From Spiro-02 sp034114085 (GTDB lineage: Bacteria > Spirochaetota > Spirochaetia > Sphaerochaetales > Sphaerochaetaceae), in the NCBI GenBank assembly GCA_034114085.1, contig JAXEWB010000006.1, forward strand, positions 1 through 64,000: a stretch of DNA of 64,000 bases. The letters run 5' to 3'. Position 1 is the stretch's first letter, and each line of letters begins with the position of its first letter. Both the position numbers and the translations under genes were made by a program. Shown piece after piece: positions 25,487 through 33,940 of the stretch. The notes beneath the pieces are model-generated. The model had not been told where the DNA came from, made no database searches, and saw only the letters and a program-made list of their open reading frames with translations.

Positions 25487-26448
25487 ATATCGTTTGATGA
25501 CAAGCAGATACAGGGGACGCCACGGGGTACGGGGCGCAGACTCACGATTACCGCGGACCCCGTTTTCAAGTTCGTCTTCGGTTCGCCTGATTCCGCCCAC
25601 ATCCTCCAGTCTCTGCTCAATGCGCTGCTCGGCCCTTACGTTGATACTCCCTTCGGGCGGCTGACCATCCTCAACGGCGAATACCCGTCCCCTGACCCCG
25701 CCATGCGTCCCTGCCTCATGGATATTGTCGCCACCGATGCTTTCGGACGTATCATCAACGTTGAGGTCCAGCGCTACGACGACAAGTACTGCGAACGGTG
25801 GACCCCTATGTCTCCCGTCTCGTTACCTACTACACCCCTCGGGGGAAAGAGTCCTCCATACAGCGTGTGGTGAGCCTGTCCATCGGTGAGGGGCCTCTGC
25901 CCGGATTGGAGGACTATCCCGACCCGGTGGTGGATATCCGCTCACGCCCTAGGAAAGAAGGATATGAACTCAAGGGGGATCTACCGCTGACGGTACATGT
26001 GAATCTGTCGCAAGTACGGAGCCAATACTGCGGCATGGAGCCGGAATGCTTTGACGAGGCCATGCGTTGGTGCTACCATCTGGCCATGGAGGCGAAGGCC
26101 ATGACTACGGACGAAGAACACAGGAAGATATGCCGCATAGTCGATTCGGACCCCGCCGTCAGGGAGGCTGACCGGCGGTACAGGGAAGCTCTCGCTGGAG
26201 ACGACGAGAATCTCAAGCTCTCCCTGTTGTTGCAATGGAACGCCCAGATGCGCTATGCGGGCGAGATGGCCACCTCCACGGTCAAGGCCGAATCGGCTGG
26301 CTTGGCCAAGGGTATGGCGAAAGGCTTGGAGAAAGGCAAAATCGAGAAGGCGTTCGAGACGGCCCGCATGATGAAAAGGCAAGGACCTGGTGCTGACATG
26401 ATTATCACTTGTACGGGACTCAGCAAGGACTTGCTTGAAACATTGTAG
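25487..26448 (+). pseudogene. Rpn/PD-(D/E)XK nuclease-family protein, broken copy
   Basis: The family text starts without a start codon (RRLTITADPVFKFVFGSPDS) shortly after an in-frame TAG at 25484, keeps the nuclease core (CLMDIVATDAFGRIINVEVQ), then leaves frame at about 25795 next to CDDKYCER-like text. The next frame over continues correctly as VDPYVSRLVTYYTPRGKE to the stop at 26448. So there is at least one single-base frameshift and probably a lost start. The C-terminal KGMAKGLEKGKIEKAFE repeat is the usual tail. From the ATG at 25798 a 216-residue fragment without the nuclease core could still be translated. Confidence 0.8.
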
Positions 26449-26473
26449 ACGTCCCGGCGCAGATTGAAAAATA

Positions 26474-26511
26474 CCGGAGGTCATCGCATCCGATAGCCTC
26501 CGGCATTTTTT
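26474..26511 (+). terminator. Terminator after the Rpn pair
   Basis: CCGGAGG (26474-26480) and CCTCCGG (26497-26503) form a stem followed by CATTTTTT. It lies between the convergent Rpn remnant and ddc. Confidence 0.75.
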
Positions 26512-26528
26512 GCATATTTTGCAGCGAC

Positions 26529-27971
26529 CTATTTCCCCAGTTCCTTGATCATCGCCATCAGTTCATCAAGCTTTTCGTGGGTGATCATTGGATTGAGCAA
26601 CGTGAATTTCAGAAACGTCCTGCCGCAGTAGACGGTCTGTCCGATTATGATTCCCTGTTGATGCAGCAGACGTCTCCGGACTTGCTTGTTCGCATCATCG
26701 GAGGCGTTCAGCCTGAACACTACGGAGCTGATTTCCGGTTCGACCGCTACCTCAAAGGCATCATCGGCGCAAAGCCTCCCATACAGATAGGACGCATTGC
26801 CGATGCAGGTATCGATGATTTCTCCAAAACCATCCTTGCCCCTGACTTGGAACGCGACCCAGACCTTCAGAGCGTCGAAGCGTCGTGTCGTCTGGATCGA
26901 CTTGCCCACCAAGTTCGTATAGCCGTCCTCTTCGTCCTCTTCCCGGTTGAGATAGTCCGCATGGAGCATGAATACATCCAGTGTGCTGCCGTCTTTGACG
27001 AGAAGCGCGCTACAGCTGATCGGCAACAGGAACATCTTGTGGAAGTCCACCGTAATGGAATCGCAAAGCCCCAGGTTCCCGATCCTGTCTGAATATCTGG
27101 CTGATAGACGTACTCCACTGCCATACGCAGCGTCCGCATGCAGCCACATACCGTTTTCCTTGCAGATTGGAGCGATTTCATCGACATTGTCGATACTGCC
27201 GTAGTCCGTCGTGCCTATGGTCGCGACAACTCCTACCGGTATCAGCCCCGCGGACTTATCCCGGTCGATCAAGGCCCGCAGCGCTGAAACGTCCATCTTG
27301 CAGTTCTTGTCGACGGGGACTTTCACGACCGCATCATACCCAAGGCCCAGCATATGGGTACTTTTCTCCATCGAAAAATGGGATATTTCGGAGGTGTAGA
27401 ACCTGAAACGGGAATAGCAGTCGGGCAGTCCACGCTTCTTGATATCATAATGCAGGTGCGTATTGCAGTACCAATCCCGGGCGAGGGTGATCGCGCAGAG
27501 GTTCGACTGGCTTCCCCCCGATGTAAACACTCCGTCGGAGGACTCTCCAAAGCCATAGAGCTGGCAGAGATGCCGGATAACCTCCACTTCGATTTCCGTA
27601 GCTACTGGTCCCTGGTCCCAGGAATCCATGGACTGGTTGAAAGTAGCGATTACAAGCTCCGCTGCGATGCTTTCCATCAACGCGGGGCTATGGAGATGCG
27701 GCATGTAGTCGGTGGACCAAGTCCGCAGGACATTCGGCAGAATTTGATGCTTCATCCGCTCCAAAACGACTTCAAACCCCAGGCCTCGCTCAGGAAGCAG
27801 CTCCTGGGTATGTACCAATGCCTTGAGGTCTCCTGGAACAGGACCGACATATGCTTTTTCATCTTGAAATGAGTCCAGAATGGCTTGCGCAGTCTCGGCG
27901 ATGATTCTGTTGTAAGCGGCCTTGTCAGCCTCCAAGGAACTCAATATCAATGGAATGTCAGCGTTTTGCAT
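26529..27971 (-). CDS. ddc: L-2,4-diaminobutyrate decarboxylase
   Basis: This 480-residue PLP enzyme of the group II decarboxylases converts L-2,4-diaminobutyrate to 1,3-diaminopropane. The cofactor sites are clear: TSGGSQSN (residues 150-157), HADAAYG (aspartate 280) and the PLP lysine 312 in TVDFHKMFLLPISCSALLV. The phenylalanine-leucine-leucine-proline after the lysine resembles diaminobutyrate decarboxylases rather than glutamate or aromatic amino-acid decarboxylases. It overlaps dat by 14 bases, so the pair is translationally coupled. The product feeds norspermidine or siderophore-type synthesis in other bacteria; no such genes are in this window. Confidence 0.88.
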   Translation of the reverse strand: MQNADIPLILSSLEADKAAYNRIIAETAQAILDSFQDEKAYVGPVPGDLKALVHTQELLPERGLGFEVVLERMKHQILPNVLRTWSTDYMPHLHSPALMESIAAELVIATFNQSMDSWDQGPVATEIEVEVIRHLCQLYGFGESSDGVFTSGGSQSNLCAITLARDWYCNTHLHYDIKKRGLPDCYSRFRFYTSEISHFSMEKSTHMLGLGYDAVVKVPVDKNCKMDVSALRALIDRDKSAGLIPVGVVATIGTTDYGSIDNVDEIAPICKENGMWLHADAAYGSGVRLSARYSDRIGNLGLCDSITVDFHKMFLLPISCSALLVKDGSTLDVFMLHADYLNREEDEEDGYTNLVGKSIQTTRRFDALKVWVAFQVRGKDGFGEIIDTCIGNASYLYGRLCADDAFEVAVEPEISSVVFRLNASDDANKQVRRRLLHQQGIIIGQTVYCGRTFLKFTLLNPMITHEKLDELMAMIKELGK

Positions 27972-29307
27972 CGGCGTCTACCTTGCGTACTACGTTTTCA
28001 AAGATATCCAGCATAGTGGAAACCTCGTCCTTCGTTACGTTCAAAGCGCAAAGGCAACGCATGACGGCGCCGTAGCGACCGCCTTTTTCCATGATCAGCT
28101 TATTTTCGAAACACTTTTTCTGGATTTCCGCGGCGATTGCGCCGGACGCTGGAAATGAACCCATCATGTCTGGTTTGCCGTTTGGGTCGATGAATTCCAC
28201 GCCCACCATCAGTCCTTTCGTCCTGATGTCACCGATAATGGAGACTTCTTTTTGCAATTTCCGGAGCCGGTCCTCCATGAGCTTGCCTTTTTCCACGACT
28301 TCCACGAGGAACGCCGGGTCGGAGACCCGCTTCATGACGACGGTACCCGCGGCCATGGCAAGTTGGTTGCCTCGGAACGTACCCGCATGGGCTCCGGGCT
28401 GCCAAGCGTCAAGGGCCTTGTTGTAGATGACGACCGACATCGGCTGGCTTCCGCCGATTGCTTTTGATGCCAGAATGACATCGGGCACGATATCCGCATA
28501 TTCAAAAGCAAAGAATTTGCCTGACCGGCCGATACCGCACTGGATTTCATCGACGATCATAGGGATGCCGAGTTCTTTCGTGACTCTGCGGACTGTCTGG
28601 AGGAATTTGACCGGAGCGGGGATGACGCCGCCTTCGCCCTGGATTGGTTCAAGGATTACCGCGGCAGGAGTAGTGATGCCGCTTTCAGGATCTTTCAGGG
28701 TACGTTCAAAATATGCGCAGGCTGCGTCTGTCCCGGCTTCGCCTCCGAGTCCGAACGGACATCGATAGGAATAAGGATAGGGTAGGAAATGAACATCGGG
28801 CATCAGTGAATGCACCTTTTGTTTCGCATTGAGGTTTCCCGTGAGGGACAACGCTCCGTGCCCCATGCCGTGATAGGCGCCGCCGAATGCGATGATTGAA
28901 CTGCGACCAGTTGCGGTCTTGCATAGTTTAAGCGCCGCGTCTACGGCGTCGGTGCCGGAAGGACTGCAAAACTGGATTTTCGCATTGTCCTTCAATTCCT
29001 CCGGCAACAGGGATAATATGGTCTGAACGAACTGATCCTTGACTGGAGTCGTCAAATCCAACGTATGCAATGGATAGTCGCCTGTCAACAGCTTCACCAT
29101 TGCTTGGTTCACCTCCTCGTCGTTGTGTCCCAACGCGAGGGTACCCGCACCACAGAGGAAATCAAGATAGCGATTTCCTTCCACATCTTCAACCCAGACA
29201 CCCTTCGCTGATTTCAACGTCACCGGGAATTTCCTCGGATAACTTCTTGCGTTGGATTCAGTTGCGTTCTGACGATCAAGATAGTACTGGTTTGTGAGTT
29301 CGTTCAT
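27958..29307 (-). CDS. dat: Diaminobutyrate--2-oxoglutarate aminotransferase
   Basis: This 449-residue class III aminotransferase makes L-2,4-diaminobutyrate from aspartate 4-semialdehyde and glutamate. The PLP lysine is residue 282 (VILASKAIGGSQPMS), the cofactor aspartate lies in MIVDEIQCGIGRSGKFFAFE (about residue 253), and CSPSGTDAVDAALKL and GGAYHGMGHGALSL form the phosphate-binding region. The N-terminus is typical of the Dat/EctB branch. Because ddc follows with a 14-base overlap, the product is decarboxylated to 1,3-diaminopropane rather than used for ectoine, and no ectA or ectC is present. Confidence 0.9.
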   Translation of the reverse strand: MNELTNQYYLDRQNATESNARSYPRKFPVTLKSAKGVWVEDVEGNRYLDFLCGAGTLALGHNDEEVNQAMVKLLTGDYPLHTLDLTTPVKDQFVQTILSLLPEELKDNAKIQFCSPSGTDAVDAALKLCKTATGRSSIIAFGGAYHGMGHGALSLTGNLNAKQKVHSLMPDVHFLPYPYSYRCPFGLGGEAGTDAACAYFERTLKDPESGITTPAAVILEPIQGEGGVIPAPVKFLQTVRRVTKELGIPMIVDEIQCGIGRSGKFFAFEYADIVPDVILASKAIGGSQPMSVVIYNKALDAWQPGAHAGTFRGNQLAMAAGTVVMKRVSDPAFLVEVVEKGKLMEDRLRKLQKEVSIIGDIRTKGLMVGVEFIDPNGKPDMMGSFPASGAIAAEIQKKCFENKLIMEKGGRYGAVMRCLCALNVTKDEVSTMLDIFENVVRKVDADAKR

Positions 29308-30237
29308 TCTTTTTCTTTTCCCTTCTACACCATACCTGTATTTTCCCGGAGTCCTTCAGATCCCCGCCGCCGACGCAGGGGAGGATCCTTCTCTCCGACC
29401 CTTTGATACCAAGTCCATTCTATTCAGGAGCGCCCGGTCTTGACATTGTCCCGGAGGCTTCTGACAGAACTTGTTTTCGCTGGAAAAACTTTCCAAAGCG
29501 AAGCAGATACTAACAGGTAATATGGGATTTTGCTAGAGAAAAACACAAGATTTCATGAAGATTTTTCAACGATGACAAAACTCTGCTAACTGTCGAGAAA
29601 AAATGATTCCCCATTGCAGGCGCCTATCTGTCGATTGATTTGTGCATTTTATTGTTATGTAAATAATTGATTTGGATGATGAAATGACTGGCGGCGCTTC
29701 ATTAGAGCACGGAACTGAGTATATCACCGTATCTTTTGTTCCCATGTATTTTTTGCTCATCACTCCATTACGGCACTGCGCATAATCTTCCGGACGTCTC
29801 CGCGTCAACGCAAAGGAAAGGAGCGCGGCATTAGGGTGGAGTTCCTGTCGGAATGACCGCCATGGACCCTTTTTCACTTGCTGGCGGCCGCCGGTATTGT
29901 ACATAACGAGTCGGCTGGAGTATTGATCATAGGACAAACGATACCTGAACGTGCTTGGACATAGCTGCCCATATATTCAGGAGGACTTTGTTTCCTACAA
30001 GTTTAGATGTTTTACAATATCGTGTTTTACCTCAATAAATAGTGATATTGTTGCGCGAAACATCAATTTTTTTGTGAACTGACCAATTTTTCCAGTTTTG
30101 GAATTTGTGGATTAATTGCCGATTGAGGAAAATTTGTTGCATGTTGTTGCATGTTGTTGATGCGATGTTGTTTTCATTGGCAGGACTGTCTCAAAATACA
30201 CACGATTTTGGAGGGGCAAAGAGAATTTCTTTAGAAA
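29308..30237. other. Long intergenic region without a convincing gene
   Basis: About 930 bp separate the divergent dat and polymer operons. A GC-rich inverted repeat lies at about 29367-29390 in the dat leader. A 123-codon minus-strand frame (29566-29937) has no family resemblance, no ribosome-binding site and unlikely composition, so I do not call it. From about 30000 the sequence becomes AT-rich and carries TTGTTGCA motifs. Confidence 0.6.
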
Positions 30238-30303
30238 TTTGTTGCACGATTTGAAAATGGGGAATATACTCAGTTTGAACAAGAAAATGCTACATTTGTT
30301 GCA
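30133..30303 (+). promoter_or_regulatory. Cluster of TTGTTGCA motifs, probable regulator-binding sites
   Basis: TTTGTTGCA occurs at 30133-30141, 30238-30246 and 30295-30303, and TTGTTGCA at 30144-30151, all in the same orientation. One overlaps the -35 box of the operon promoter, one lies just downstream of the start point, and two lie about 95-105 bp upstream. Confidence 0.55.
30242..30270 (+). promoter_or_regulatory. Sigma-70 promoter of the poly-gamma-glutamate-like operon
   Basis: TTGCAC (30242-30247), a 17-bp spacer and TATACT (30265-30270). Transcription should start near 30277, giving a leader of about 190 nt before the first gene. Confidence 0.65.
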
Positions 30304-30467
30304 ATTATTTGTGGTTTTTATGATGTAATGCTAAATTTTAAAGGGGGTGTTTTTATAGATTTCTTTATGTAATTTATTAGTGTGTATCATGTTCTTGGTT
30401 TTTTTGACGAAAAATCAACCTGTTTTTGCAACGTAGTCGGTCTTGTTTATTAAAAGGGTCAAAAAAA

Positions 30468-31085
30468 ATGAAACGAAACAAACTGTTCATCTCTATCCTG
30501 GTCGCTGCGCTGATAGCGATCGCTTTGCCTGTTTCTTTGTTCGCCGCCGTTACCGGCGATCCCGTCAAACAATACAATTGTCCATTCCTTCTGACGTCCG
30601 CGGGGCAGGGCCCCGGCTCCAAGCAGCTGAGACTCCTGATCAATATGACGAAGGCTTTCAAGTTGGGCACCGATTTTTTTCTTGAAGATGAGCCTGCCCC
30701 AAGATTGCAGGAAATCGATAGTGGAAAATATAAGGTCCTTGTAGCCGTTATTGGAACTACGGATAAGGGCCTCGGAGCTTCCGGTATCACTATTGAAGAC
30801 GAAATCAACAACCTCAAAAAGGTCATTGACGCGGCCAAGGCGAAAGGAATGCCGGTTGTCGCCGTGCATATCGAGCAAGACAAGAGGGCGCCGAAGCTTC
30901 CTACCAACGGCAACGAACGGATCATCGACCTGATCTGTCCCGTCAGCGACTGGATGATCATTCTGAAGGCATCCAACCCCGACGGTCGTTTCGACAAGAT
31001 TAGCCAGCAGTATGGAATCCCTTTGACGGTCGTTGATTCCGCGCTTGAGTTCTCAAAGCTCTGCCAGCAGATTTTTGTGAAATGA
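30468..31085 (+). CDS. Exported protein of unknown function (DUF6305-like)
   Basis: This 205-residue protein has an N-terminal signal peptide (about residues 1-26, ending LFAAVTG) and a globular domain. The pattern CPFLLTSAGQGPGSKQLRLL, VLVAVIGTTDKGLGASG, MPVVAVHIEQDKR and NERIIDLICPVSDWMIILKA suggests an alternating alpha/beta fold with repeated exposed loops. From memory it resembles DUF6305, which is often encoded next to IT-type transporters; I am not certain of the number. It is the first gene of the polymer operon and 28 bp before the transporter, so it may be the transporter's periplasmic partner. The start has AAGGG upstream. Confidence 0.6.
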   Translation: MKRNKLFISILVAALIAIALPVSLFAAVTGDPVKQYNCPFLLTSAGQGPGSKQLRLLINMTKAFKLGTDFFLEDEPAPRLQEIDSGKYKVLVAVIGTTDKGLGASGITIEDEINNLKKVIDAAKAKGMPVVAVHIEQDKRAPKLPTNGNERIIDLICPVSDWMIILKASNPDGRFDKISQQYGIPLTVVDSALEFSKLCQQIFVK

Positions 31086-31113
31086 CCAGGCAGCCACAAG
31101 AGGTATAATGTAA

Positions 31114-32418
31114 ATGACGACAACAATGCTGACTTTGATATTGCTGATTATTATGATCGTAGCTTTCGTGCTCAGCAGTATCAAGCTAAAATCTCCTGAT
31201 ATTTCCATGGTCGTGGCAGCGGTTATTCTCGCTATCGCGGGGATAATCGCTATTCCTGAACTTGGAAGTCCGATCAGGTATCTGGTCGAAGGATTGTTCG
31301 TGAACATGGATCTCGCCATGCTGTTCATCACGGCGTCGATCTTTGTCAATATCTATTCTCATAGCGGTGCGGTATCCACGATTACGAGAGGTCTTGTTCA
31401 GAAGATTTCCAACAAGTGGGTGCTGATGTCCGTCATGGGTGTCCTGATGCTGATTCCCGGTGCCCTTACCGGCGCGGGGTCCGTCTCCATCTTCGTGCTC
31501 GGCGGCCTAGTCAATACCGTCCTCAAGTATCTTGGGGTATCGAAAAACAAGCGGACCGGATTTATCTTCTTCTTCGCGATTCTTTCCGCGGCGGCTCCTC
31601 CAATCAACCTCTGGACGATGCTGATGACGGCTCAGGCGAACATGCCGTACGTGGGGTTCACCTGGCTGTTGCTGATTCCCATCATTATCGCCGGCGCTGT
31701 CGCGATAATATTTTTCGGCTGGGGAGCGAAACCCTCTTCAAAGGACGATATCCTTGCGGAATTGCCTGAGGCTACCGAGGGGATGAGCTGGTGGAGGATG
31801 CTTATTCCCGTCCTGACGATTATCGTCCTGTTCCTGCTTGCCTTGTATGTGCCGTGGAACCTGCCCGTACTTGGTCTGCCGTTGATGTTCCTGATAGCCG
31901 CCGCCGTCGCGTTGCTGTGCAACCCGAAGAAGACTTCCGGCAAGGATTACCTCCATATCCTGGACAACACGATGGAACAGGTATTCCCGCTTGTCGCGAA
32001 CGTCCTGTCGATTGGCGTTCTCCAGAGCGCGATGGCCGCTACCGGTGTCCGGGGGCTTATCGGAAGTACCTTCGTTGGGTTGCCGTTGGTTCTGATTTAC
32101 TGCCTGATCGTCATTATCGGGCCTATCACACAGGGATGTTTCAACTATGGTTGTTCCGTTGTTCTTGGCGGTCCGCTACTCTTCATGTTCAATACGCTTG
32201 GCATGGATGTGACGGTCATTTGCGCTGCGCTGTCACTCATTTTCCCGATGGGCGACTGCCTGCCTCCTTCAAGAATCGTCGGACGGCTAGCCTGTGAAGA
32301 AACCGGATGTACCAAATATATGAGCTTCATCAAGAGTGCTCTCATCCCGATGCTTGTCCTAGGCGCGATGGCGGTCGTCATGATCGTCAAGCCTACGGCA
32401 TTCTCATTCTTGTACTAG
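31114..32418 (+). CDS. IT-superfamily (DctM/CitM-like) carboxylate transporter
   Basis: This 434-residue membrane protein has about 11-12 hydrophobic segments in two halves, each with a re-entrant-like turn (PGALTGAGSVSIFVLGG and GPITQGCFNYGCSVVLGG). The layout matches the ion-transporter superfamily that includes TRAP large permeases and citrate, gluconate and dicarboxylate carriers. It lies between an exported protein and peptidases acting on glutamate-type bonds, so I infer that it carries glutamate or a short gamma-glutamyl product. Direction is unknown. An 57-residue membrane protein follows after 12 bp. Confidence 0.75.
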   Translation: MTTTMLTLILLIIMIVAFVLSSIKLKSPDISMVVAAVILAIAGIIAIPELGSPIRYLVEGLFVNMDLAMLFITASIFVNIYSHSGAVSTITRGLVQKISNKWVLMSVMGVLMLIPGALTGAGSVSIFVLGGLVNTVLKYLGVSKNKRTGFIFFFAILSAAAPPINLWTMLMTAQANMPYVGFTWLLLIPIIIAGAVAIIFFGWGAKPSSKDDILAELPEATEGMSWWRMLIPVLTIIVLFLLALYVPWNLPVLGLPLMFLIAAAVALLCNPKKTSGKDYLHILDNTMEQVFPLVANVLSIGVLQSAMAATGVRGLIGSTFVGLPLVLIYCLIVIIGPITQGCFNYGCSVVLGGPLLFMFNTLGMDVTVICAALSLIFPMGDCLPPSRIVGRLACEETGCTKYMSFIKSALIPMLVLGAMAVVMIVKPTAFSFLY

Positions 32419-32430
32419 GAGGATGGGGAT

Positions 32431-32604
32431 ATGGTATTTCTTGAAAATGTAATTCATATTCTGTACTTCGTGATGGCTGGTTTGATAGCGCTGAGTCTTC
32501 TTAAGAGCCTATTCAAGAGAAAGAAGAACAACGGCATCGTATTCGATGTCATGTATGCCTATTGCATACTTCCGTTCCTACTCAGAATTCTGTTCATCAA
32601 ATAA
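32431..32604 (+). CDS. 57-residue membrane protein
   Basis: A short gene starts with AGGAGG eight bases upstream of its ATG and lies 12 bp after the transporter and 19 bp before the next gene. The product has a membrane segment (about residues 4-26, VIHILYFVMAGLIALSLL), a basic KRKKNNG loop and a second hydrophobic stretch (YAYCILPFLLRILFIK). The strong ribosome site and the tight operon spacing support expression. Its position after a TRAP-like large permease suggests a small transporter subunit. I know no family for it. Confidence 0.7.
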   Translation: MVFLENVIHILYFVMAGLIALSLLKSLFKRKKNNGIVFDVMYAYCILPFLLRILFIK

Positions 32605-32623
32605 TCGGGAGGGTATGTAAAAC

Positions 32624-33940
32624 ATGAATAAATCTACGACAAAAGACCCTTCCAATAGGAAGACGCTGATAATCAGGGGGATCATCCTGGCTATCGTTCT
32701 GATCATAGGTATCATCGCCAGTGTCGATTTCTGGAAGCTGAGGCACTATCAGGAAAAACTCGTGGTATCCGAAGACCTTACAGATGTCAAGTGGTTCAGC
32801 GACTATGTGCCGTCACTTAAAGGCACCTGGATGGATACCCCGGTGTTCTTCTTTGATTCGGGCGTCGAAGGCGGCACCGTGTTCATCAACGGCTGCCCGC
32901 ATCCTTACGAGCCAGCCTCGACGATGGCCGCATACCTTATGATGGCGAACATCAAGGTCGAGAAGGGTTGTGTCATCATTGTTCCTCGAGCCAACTATAG
33001 CGGTTCTACCGATGGTATGCTTGGTGATGCGTATCCGATGTTCTTCCATGTTGAGTCCGATTGGGGGACTTCTCGGTTCAGGATCGGGGACAGGTATACG
33101 AATCCGTTGGATCAATGGCCCGATCCGTTCACGTATGTCAATTATCCGTCGGGGCAGAACCTGGCGTATCAGGACATCCGGAACTTGAACAGGACGTATC
33201 CCGGCCGTGAGAACGGAACGCTTACCGAACGTGCCGCCTATGCTGTGATGGAGATCATCCGGCAGGAGGACGTCGATATCGCGATCGACATGCACGAAGC
33301 GGAGATCCTCTATCCCGTCACCTCCACGTATGTCGCACCCGCGAAAGTCCTTGACCGGGAGCATTTCCTGGAAACTGGGGAGATGGTCTATGTGGAACCT
33401 GAAAGAAGCTCGCTCGATGTGGCGATGATGGCCAGCATGAACTTGACCGATCAGTTCCTCATGAAGAGTGAATCGTCCCCGAATACGCTCCATGGATTGT
33501 CCCACCGTGAATGGGCCGACTGGTCTGACTCCCTGACTTTCCTGATGGAAACTCCTGAAATTTTCATCGACAAGGTCACTGGACCGAGAACGGAAGCTCT
33601 GATGACCGAAGGCAAGGATGAGTTCTTGCAGAAAGTTACGGACAAGGGGCTCACGTATTTCCCGTACGACATGGAATTCGGTACGCCGATGTGGTACAGG
33701 GCCGGCAGGCATCTGACCGGAGCCTTGGAAGTCATCACATGGGCCGGATATTTCTATCCTGAGACGGAAGTAATCTGTAGCTTCCCGACATATCGCGATC
33801 TTGAAGCGTATGAAAACGAGGGTAGGGATAGCATCGGCTGTTTCCTAAAGAATCCTGAGGCTTCAGAGAACCAGGATGACGTATATGTGATCTACAACAA
33901 GCCTGTTGGCGACAACATGCTGAAGTGGGAGGAAAAATGA
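32624..33940 (+). CDS. Membrane-anchored M14/AstE-like zinc peptidase, paralogue 1
   Basis: This 438-residue protein has one N-terminal membrane anchor (about residues 14-33) and an outward-facing catalytic domain of the succinylglutamate desuccinylase/aspartoacylase type (M14 superfamily). The zinc ligands are visible as HPYE (H93, E96) and MHEA (H224); NLNRTYPG (187-194) is the family substrate motif, and FLMETPEIF is the strand before the catalytic glutamate region. The usual HxxE reads correctly, so it should be active. Family members cleave amide bonds next to glutamate or aspartate; with the pgs genes here it may trim a gamma-glutamyl polymer. A paralogue closes the operon at 39872. Confidence 0.75.
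   Translation: MNKSTTKDPSNRKTLIIRGIILAIVLIIGIIASVDFWKLRHYQEKLVVSEDLTDVKWFSDYVPSLKGTWMDTPVFFFDSGVEGGTVFINGCPHPYEPASTMAAYLMMANIKVEKGCVIIVPRANYSGSTDGMLGDAYPMFFHVESDWGTSRFRIGDRYTNPLDQWPDPFTYVNYPSGQNLAYQDIRNLNRTYPGRENGTLTERAAYAVMEIIRQEDVDIAIDMHEAEILYPVTSTYVAPAKVLDREHFLETGEMVYVEPERSSLDVAMMASMNLTDQFLMKSESSPNTLHGLSHREWADWSDSLTFLMETPEIFIDKVTGPRTEALMTEGKDEFLQKVTDKGLTYFPYDMEFGTPMWYRAGRHLTGALEVITWAGYFYPETEVICSFPTYRDLEAYENEGRDSIGCFLKNPEASENQDDVYVIYNKPVGDNMLKWEEK

Noticed and set aside
29566..29937. 123-codon minus-strand frame in the dat/polymer intergenic region
   Set aside because: No ribosome site, no recognisable domain, and a composition like random translation of non-coding sequence.
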